A stretch of DNA of 64,000 nucleotides from Flabesymbios commensalis (Eukaryota; Annelida; Polychaeta; Terebellida; Flabelligeridae). Position numbers and translations under genes: made by a program. The notes under the pieces were generated by a model. That model saw only the letters and a program-made list of their open reading frames with translations, had not been told where the DNA came from and did no database searches. The stretch lies in assembly GCA_964017125.1 (NCBI GenBank), contig OZ024903.1, positions 79,247,028 to 79,311,027 on the forward strand, in the 5' to 3' direction. This document shows, one piece after another, positions 56,611 through 64,000 of this stretch (positions are counted from its first letter, which is position 1; every line of letters begins with the position of its first letter).

Positions 56611-57566
56611 ATGTTAACGCCGACGCCGCCAACCTGTAATTGCAATAGCCCACATTTTAAAATGCGGGGTCAAAAGTAGTTTTAGACGATTTTATGGTCA
56701 TGAAAATGTATGATCAGCCACTGAAATTATCTTTCTAAGTAACTTAGAAGCATATGATCGATTATGTGTTTTTATAAGCTTTTGCGATAATTTTAATGGC
56801 GGCCATTTTAATTTTTATTTTTAATATACAACTCTGGATGAGGGTATATAATAATTTTATATTCATAATAATTCAGTGGGTTATAGTGATAGTAATAAAG
56901 AATAAAAAAATGTATGATTATCCACTATTAAAGTCAAGATATGATCAATTATGTATTTCAGGAGAGTTTAGCATAAATTTAGAAAATCGGCCGTATTAGA
57001 AGTTTGGCAGTAAAAATCTCGGTCGTATTAGAAGCTTTGGCAAATTATAACACTCACAGAGGGTCATGGGCTGGGGGGGGGGGGGGGAGAGCTGCACAGT
57101 AACCCATCAGGGGTCATGGACTAATGAGAAAGTAGTGTTCTCTTAAGTAAAAAGTGAGGCCACTGTGTTTTTTTCTCTGTTTTAGATGAGTGCGCACATT
57201 AGATTTAGGCCGCGCATTACCAGAAAAAAACATCGTGTTTTTTTTTGCTGATTTCCGAAAAAACCAGTCAATTTCGCCAGATAAAAATACATTCCGAAAA
57301 AAAACTAGAGATAAAAATATTTTTCCAGCTATGTTTTTTCTTTCTTGCATTTTCAGTCACATTTATTAACTTTTTAAAAAAAAGGTCAAAAGTTTTTTTA
57401 TTTCGCTCCCTCATTAACTTTTCCAGAAATTTGTCCAATGTGTTTTTTATTAACATTAATTTTTCCAAAAAAAGGTTTTCAATGTTTTTTTCCTACATGT
57501 TTTTCTTCGCCCCCCCGCCCCCGCCTCATGATCTATTACAGAGAAAATAAACATAGTGGCCTAAGT
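56611..57566. other. Unassigned AT-rich DNA
   Basis: Contains a GGGGGGGGGGGG run near 57073 and several poly-T blocks. Frames at 57114-57350, 57245-57550 and 57268-57468 are low-complexity Lys/Phe strings. No gene. Confidence 0.45.
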
Positions 57567-58956
57567 AGCTAAAAACTGTGTTATAGAGAGCATAGCGCCT
57601 TATCACTGTGTCACTGTGTATCAGGTGATGGAAAAAAACTTGAGCAGTTAAAGTGTTGAACCTTCGTAATAAAACGAGGGCCGATTTTATATCTCAAAAA
57701 AACATTTGGTTAAAAAACATAGTATAATGAAACATCTCCTCACTGAAGGAACTAAGAAAATTCTCTTCATCATATAGGCTGCGCTATAAAATTATATAAT
57801 TTTTTTTTAAGCTCTAGCCAAGTAAACATGAAAAATGCAACATTTGAACTGTCAAAGATGACGGGTGATAAAAAAACATGGAAGCTCTGAGATTCAAACA
57901 TAACATTTTAAATTTCATACCAAATGTATAATTAAATCTACTATAGTATTTTATCTGCCAGATACTGTCATGATTATCTGAAATACATTTTGTATTGGTT
58001 TAGAAAAATGGTTGTCTATATATACTACACTTGAAAAGTAGTTAAATTGATATGTATATTCGCAAAAATTGCTAAACAAGACATTATAAGGCAGAACCGT
58101 TAAGGACGAGGCCGCAATGTTTTGTTTAACTGGTTGACAGAAGTTATCATTAGAAACATGGGGTGGGAAGAAGGAAAACAATGACAATTGATTTCCTGGA
58201 GAACTTTTCAGTACTATTAAGAATTGGGTTACTAAAAATCTTTAAAGTTATTAAAAACAAAAGCTAAAAACTGTGTTATAGAGAGCATAGCGCCTTATCA
58301 CTGTGTCACTGTGTATCAGGTGATGGAAAAAAACTTGAGCAGTTAAAGTGTTGAACCTTCGTAATAAAACGAGGGCCGATTTTATATCTCAAAAAAACAT
58401 TTGGTTAAAAAACATAGTATAATGAAACATCTCCTCACTGAAGGAACTAAGAAAATTCTCTTCATCATATAGGCTGCGCTATAAAATTATATAATTTTTT
58501 TTTAAGCTCTAGCCAAGTAAACATGAAAAATGCAACATTTGAACTGTCAAAGATGACGGGTGATAAAAAAACATGGAAGCTCTGAGATTCAAACATAACA
58601 TTTTAAATTTCATACCAAATGTATAATTAAATCTACTATAGTATTTTATCTGCCAGATACTGTCATGATTATCTGAAATACATTTTGTATTGGTTTAGAA
58701 AAATGGTTGTCTATATATACTACACTTGAAAAGTAGTTAAATTGATATGTATATTCGCAAAAATTGCTAAACAAGACATTATAAGGCAGAACCGTTAAGG
58801 ACGAGGCCGCAATGTTTTGTTTAACTGGTTGACAGAAGTTATCATTAGAAACATGGGGTGGGAAGAAGGAAAACAATGACAATTGATTTCCTGGAGAACT
58901 TTTCAGTACTATTAAGAATTGGGTTACTAAAAATCTTTAAAGTTATTAAAAACAAA
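57567..58956 (+). repeat. Exact-looking 695 bp tandem duplication
   Basis: 57567-58261 and 58262-58956 read the same throughout as far as I could compare, starting AGCTAAAAACTGTGTTATAG and ending TTATTAAAAACAAA. The two minus 78-codon frames (57951-58187 and 58646-58882) are identical. No mobile-element signature is at the junction. It is either a very recent duplication or an assembly artefact (collapsed or duplicated haplotype). Confidence 0.95.
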
Positions 58957-59239
58957 AGATTAATAAATTTGAATTTTAACAGATTTTTTTATATAGATAT
59001 ATATATGTTCCATCCTATTTTTTTCTGATTTAACATTAATGAGACGTCGGTTTTGTCAACCAACTTATAAAAAACATTGTGGCCTTATTATGTGAATGTA
59101 GAGTGGCTTAGATTTAAGGCACTGATTATGTGCAGTACAAAAATATTCCTACAAATATTCTCTGTTTTCCAGGTGTCTCCATTTTTTTAGAAGTTTCTTA
59201 TAATTCATAACAGCTTATTAACTTAAATATAATCGATGG
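58957..59239. other. Unassigned spacer
   Basis: AT-rich, nothing recognised. Confidence 0.35.
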
Positions 59240-59790
59240 TCTAAAACAATAGTGGATCAAGTCGACTTGACAGCGAAATTGTGTTTATCTTTTTGCTTAG
59301 AACTACAGTCTGCTAAATCCACTTATCCGCATGTAGACTTGGACTTATAATGATGAAACACACAGCGATTGGAATTTGACAGTAGATCAAGTGAAGTTAT
59401 CAGAGTATTTTTTACCTGCAAAAGTGATTTACAGAAGCAAAATTGGGATCAACAAGACACCAAGTTGACTTAGCGCTTTGTTACACCAGGAACACAGAAT
59501 ATACAGAGATTGTTCCTAGATCAACAATAAACTAAGTCCAGGCATTTCCCCTGTGTTGTGACCACATGTCTCAGAATAAGAATGCGCTAAGTGCACTTGC
59601 ACCGTTGTTCTCCCAGAAACAGAGCCCATAAGCATATAAGACGAGAATAACAATGTGTCAAGACGAATTGGTCCTGTGTTGAACAGATATTATGCTGATA
59701 TGTGCCCTTTTCCCGAGAATAACAATGTGCCAAGTCGACTTGATCTGTTGTTTTAACCTGAATTTGGAATAAATTCAAACTTTATACATA
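59240..59790 (+). repeat. Degenerate ~60 bp repeat with AAGTCGACTTG cores
   Basis: Cores such as GATCAAGTCGACTTGACAGC (59256), ACCAAGTTGACTTAGCGC (59460), GCTAAGTGCACTTGCACCG (59587), GTCAAGACGAATTGGTCC (59657) and GCCAAGTCGACTTGATCTG (59729) repeat with linkers like GAGAATAACAATGTG and TTGTT..ACC. The minus frame at 59587-59778 translates three of these units (for example VDLAHCYSRE) and is probably not a gene. Confidence 0.7.
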
Positions 59791-62280
59791 TTATAGATGA
59801 CTTAGCTGGTTATTATTCTAAAGGCCAAAAATGTCACTTAGCACACTATTGTTTTAACCCATCGTAATTATCTCAATATCATAACAATAACAAAATGAAA
59901 CACAGAAAATAAGTACATTCCAAAAAGTCTGTATGTACGAAACGTTTTGTTATTCACTAAAACTAGATTAGTTCGATTGTAGAACATTAAGAAACACACT
60001 AAATCTGCAAAATGCACAACTCATTATTACTAGTGTCAAAGACAGACTCGCTAACATTACTTCCATGATCAGAGCTTTAAGAATACATTTGAAGCACATC
60101 TCTTGGAATAGCTAAATAATAAATACAGTGGATACCAGCAATCCAAATAATCAAACACTATTTCAGTATCACTGATCAAGAATTTCAAGTTCAATAAAAA
60201 TCGTACAACCCTTTTTAATGTGTTTGGTAAAATGTCAAATAACACAAAATTAAACATAGAACTGCTGTTCATGATATTCTTAAACACATAATTATTTATT
60301 CAAATAAGGTTTAATGTCTGACCACCATCTGCAATGTGAGCCATAACATCACATATATAGCAATGTCTTGTGGTTGCAGGTCACCAAGGAACAAAGTATA
60401 CTGTGAATAAAAATTACTTCAAATGGAATTACAGCAGATTTGTCATTTTAAAAAAATTGAAGCTAGGAGTAAAAGAGTAACACAAACTAAATAAAGTCAG
60501 TGAGAAAAAAAATTCAAATTTCAGTTAAACTGTGATACATAACTGTTCAAATACCAATAGGTATCGATCTATCTTTATCATAATAGAATATAAAGTTGTC
60601 ACATTTCTTCTCTAGCACCACTTAAGGGAAGAAATTTCAAAAATCAGGTAATAATTATTATATATACATGTACATGATTGTATATATAAATATATGTATA
60701 TAAATATAAAATATACTTACTTACTAGCTGTTAAGTCTGAGAGCAAAGTTTGACAGAGACATAGACTGGTAATCCTCAACACATATCCAGAATGAGATGC
60801 ATAGACTATTTCGGTTCGAATGTGGGCCGACAGTATCACAGATGGACTACCCAACAATTATAAACCTTGATAGGTTCTATGTGTCTGTTAGCACATACTG
60901 TCCCAACATTAAACCACCATAGAATCATCACCAAGCATTTGCTGCAAGCACATGCTCAGCAAGGATGCTCAGTCATTTCATTTGTTTGAAAAAATGGTAC
61001 ATGACCAATGGCAACAGTGTTTGAGGATACCAATCTACTAATTAGTAACAAAAGGCGAGCAGATGCTTCGTCTTGAAAGACTGCAAGTCAATCATTAGTT
61101 ATCACAACAATGAGATAATATGTACAGTGTTCACCTACGAAAACATTGTAAAATACATCGAACAACTTTGGCTTAATACCGTAAATTGCTACTTTAGTCA
61201 GCAAAATAAACAATAATAATTTTGTTAAACATAAAAATACTGTACTGCTGATAGGTTATATCGAGCATTCTTCGTCAAAATCAAAGAATAGTCTTGCAAA
61301 AAAAAGGGTCTTAAATGTTTGTTACAATCAAAAATGCTGGGGAGGGGGTAATCAAAGTTCTTAAAACAATCCAGGGCTTGCCGGACAACTGATTTTGGGT
61401 TTGTGTGTGTGTTGGGGGTATGGGAAGGGGGGGGGGGGGGGGTTCGGGGGTTGCAAGTACAAAATTACAGACAGTGGCCACCTAAAAACAGCTTAAATTT
61501 GCACTATACCCACCAAAATGTTTTGCCCTTTGGCCAAGAAGATCAAATCAAAGTAATCAATTACACAGAATTGACATAAATTTACTTATTTAAAATAAGA
61601 TTATTGCATTCTGTTATTTGACATCACTGGCCAAGGATGAGGGGATGGTAATACTGACTTGCAAAGGCAAACTACAGCACCTGCTTTCTTATTCAAGTAA
61701 GCAGTAAGTTGTCTTACAAATTATGATATATCCATCTTTAATTCAGTTGTGTCAATAAGTGCCAATTACATTACTTTAAATAGACAAAATAATAGTACTA
61801 TTTAAAGAAAGTATGTCTTTATATTTTAATTTAAATAAATCCAGCTGATTATCGCTCACAAACATAGACAAATAAATATAATGTCAGAATTACGTTGAAA
61901 ATATTGAATAACACTTCTCATTACAATCTTTTCCAAGCAAACAAGAGACAATGTTTGTTTGATGTCAGGCTGATATCCTAGACAACACAGGTAATATACC
62001 ATGATCACTAGGTTGTTTAACCAGCTCAATACATTGTATTTCATGGCTAGGTAAAAAACATTCAACTGATACAGACTAAATCTACCCCTAAATACTACTA
62101 TAAATACTAATTCCAACTCTGATTTTAACTAAGAAATCTCTATATTTTCAGTTGTAATTTTAATGCCTACATAAATAGGCCTCGATAGTTAATTATTATA
62201 CAGTTAAAATGGAAATCACTGCAGCCTGTGTCTAACTACATATCCCCTTTAAAAATCTTGGAAGTTTTCGAGACAATTTA
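59791..62280. other. Unassigned AT-rich DNA
   Basis: No gene, RNA or repeat family was recognised over about 2.5 kb. There are TA-rich runs at about 60655-60720 and a GGGGGGGGGGGG run near 61427-61442. Minus frames at 60069-60287 and 61856-62116 have no signature. Confidence 0.45.
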
Positions 62281-62570
62281 CGACGTGAATTGGCGGCCAT
62301 CTGGGATATGCAAATTAGCTAATTTTAAAACCTAACCAGGGTAATCCACTAGTGTTTGAAAAAAAATTGTGAAGATCGGATGATCCACTTGGCACTTTCA
62401 TTCTCCACATGACTCCAATCAAGCAAGTCAGACCTCTTACAAATTGAAAGGACTTACAAAAAAAGGTCATCTTGGATATATGCAAATTAGCCATTTTCTA
62501 CTCAACCAGGGGAATCCATCAGTAAGAGTCCAGAAAAAAATTGTGAAGATCGGATAAATATTGGCGACTG
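62281..62570 (+). repeat. Two diverged ~180 bp tandem units
   Basis: GGATATGCAAATTAGC near 62310 and GGATATATGCAAATTAGCCA near 62474 start units that share AACCAGGG(T/G)AATCCA and AAAAAATTGTGAAGATCGGAT. Both include an ATGCAAAT octamer. Confidence 0.85.
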
Positions 62571-63716
62571 TAGAACATTTACGCCATCAAATTGTTTAAT
62601 AATATTATTAGCTCCACCACATAGTGGGTGGAGACAAAATCAAAATGTCTAGACATTCAACAAAATTACTGTGGATGAATAAACCTTGATTTCGTTATTA
62701 GAATTACTTTTTTAGAACAAGGGCTAGTCCATAAGGCTAGTGAAATCAAGCACCACTATTTCTAAGTGCTACATTACTCCTTTATATTTTTAATTCATTT
62801 CCTTATATAATTTCCAGTTTCAAGTAAATGAACAATTCATATATGTTTAACCCTAACAACCCTGAATTATGTCTGTTTAAACCATGGAGACTAAAGGGTT
62901 TTCTTCAAATTGAAATAATCATAAATGTCTTAGTTGGATCTTTCTGCTTCATTTGAATACAACCTATGTTATGGGTCTACGGCCGTTATAAATATTTTAA
63001 TTATTTCAATGAGGGGAGCGTTTTTATACGTCAGAATTTGACATCTACAGACGTCAGATTCTGACCTATAAAGACGGTCCCCGCATTGAAAGGGTAAAAA
63101 ACTGGACCTGTTATCATTCCCAATAGATTTTATACATCTGCATTGGCACATTTGGCACATCTATTGCAGACAAAATATTATGATGATGAACATAAAAATA
63201 GAAAGCTATTAGGTAAAACTATAGCTGCTGGTTCACTGCAGAACTATCACTGTAGCTATACTTCAGACGAGGCATTATTATTATCATTATTATTTAACAG
63301 GAGCATGTCTGTCACTATTGTTTCAATGAAGAATAACTAGCTATCGCAACATTTTGGCAAAACTGTAGCAACTGTGTAGCACTGAGGCATATTTAACTAT
63401 CATTTCACTGAGGCAATACTGGAGCCATTGCATCACTGTGGCAAAATATGGCTGTCGTTCCACTGACATAAAACTGTAGAAATTGATTCACAGAGGCATA
63501 ACACTTATTGTTTCATTGAGGCATGACTTTTGCTGGTGTTTTCCAACAATAAATCTCTTGAACACTGCAGGCCACACTATGTGGTAAGTAGATGTATATT
63601 GTATATATGAATACATCATCATCACAGTCAATTAAGTTAGTAAGTGCAGGTTGAGACAATCACTGAAGTATACCAGTTATCTATCAACAGAAAGGTTCTG
63701 AAACAGAAAAACTATC
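62571..63716. other. Unassigned DNA with a short hairpin
   Basis: 63029-63075 has paired words ACGTCAGAATTTGAC...GTCAGATTCTGAC around CTACAGACG. The plus frame at 63143-63340 has no signature. CACTGAGGCA words recur at about 63380-63510, a degenerate ~40 bp repeat. No gene. Confidence 0.4.
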
Positions 63717-63998
63717 ATGAGTCAGCCTGAACAGTTAAAAACAATGTATTCCACACCGCAACATCAATTTTTAATTGAAGCCCCGAATGAAAGATGCATC
63801 TCTGTTGTGGGATTTCAAGGAGCATTTCGAACCTCAAAATATTTGATTGCAACACATGGTCAGGTACGGGTCCAGCCCTTTTTAAATGGGCACCCGTTTA
63901 TAAATGACTGTGCGTTTATAAGCACTCGCAGTGCACTTCAGGTGAGAGTTTATAAGCCCCCCGGCGATTATAAATGGGTGGCCAATATAGCTGGTTAA
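63717..63998 (+). other. Uncertain ORF, possible exon
   Basis: A 93-codon frame starts ATGAGTCAGCCTGAAC and runs MSQPEQLKTMYSTPQHQFLI with ordinary amino-acid composition. A CAG-GTGAGA donor-like site at 63939-63941 would end the exon after RSALQ. The later part contains repeated TTTATAA(A/G) words and looks less like coding. No family is recognised, and the window ends here. Confidence 0.25.
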
Positions 63999-64000
63999 CT

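Noticed and set aside
57951-58882. Pair of identical 78-codon minus frames as a duplicated gene
   Set aside because: The whole 695 bp block is identical, so frame identity says nothing about coding. No family match, start context or splice signals.
62285-62490. ATGCAAAT octamers as promoter elements
   Set aside because: They belong to two copies of a tandem repeat in AT-rich DNA with no gene beside them.

Overview
The window is intergenic and intronic DNA from an animal genome, most likely a marine invertebrate. It is AT-rich, intron-bearing and packed with eukaryote-only elements: CR1-like LINEs, tRNA-derived SINEs, a CsRn1-like Ty3/Gypsy fossil, many foldback elements and MITEs, and satellites. 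There are no prokaryotic operons or CRISPR arrays. I cannot fix the species from sequence alone.

Host coding content is small. One convincing coding exon lies on the minus strand at 28326-28768, with a Met start, an acceptor upstream and a clean GTAAGA donor. A plausible acidic terminal exon, also minus, lies at 13790-14087. They could belong to one gene whose roughly 14 kb of introns hold everything between, but no middle exons were recognised and the link is inference.

Layout. 1-2613: sparse DNA with a Tc1/mariner transposase relic. 2614-6989: a 4.4 kb element with ~1 kb inverted arms. 7.5-11.1 kb: two small inverted-repeat elements and a SINE cut open by a 371 bp element that also has a second copy nearby. 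13.1-14.9 kb: a MITE, the terminal exon, decayed copies of that exon's start, and a pentanucleotide array. 16.9-27.8 kb: a large nested complex. Its ~0.5 kb outer inverted repeats enclose one LINE split by a TA-flanked, satellite-filled element and capped by a 495 bp palindrome, plus a second CR1-like LINE. 28.3-28.8 kb: host exon. 29.9-32 kb: degenerate tandem repeats. 32.3-40.0 kb: a broken minus-strand Ty3/Gypsy element. 40.9-44.6 kb: two satellites rich in AGGTCA half-sites. 44.7-49.7 kb: a full-length dimeric SINE, then a MITE split by a second TA-flanked element carrying a 2.2 kb minisatellite. 49.7-51.8 kb: a foldback element, a giant palindromic minisatellite and a hAT-like MITE. 52.7-64 kb: a CR1 fragment, a 32 bp minisatellite, a second SINE family, an apparently exact 695 bp tandem duplication, a degenerate repeat with GTCGAC cores, and quiet DNA.

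No new protein system was found. The most unusual signals are non-coding: two TA-flanked terminal-inverted-repeat elements that each carry a large satellite array, a palindromic minisatellite with CCGCGG cores, and satellites that reiterate nuclear-receptor half-sites. Several insertions are resolved to the base by target-site duplications, which gives a relative order of events.
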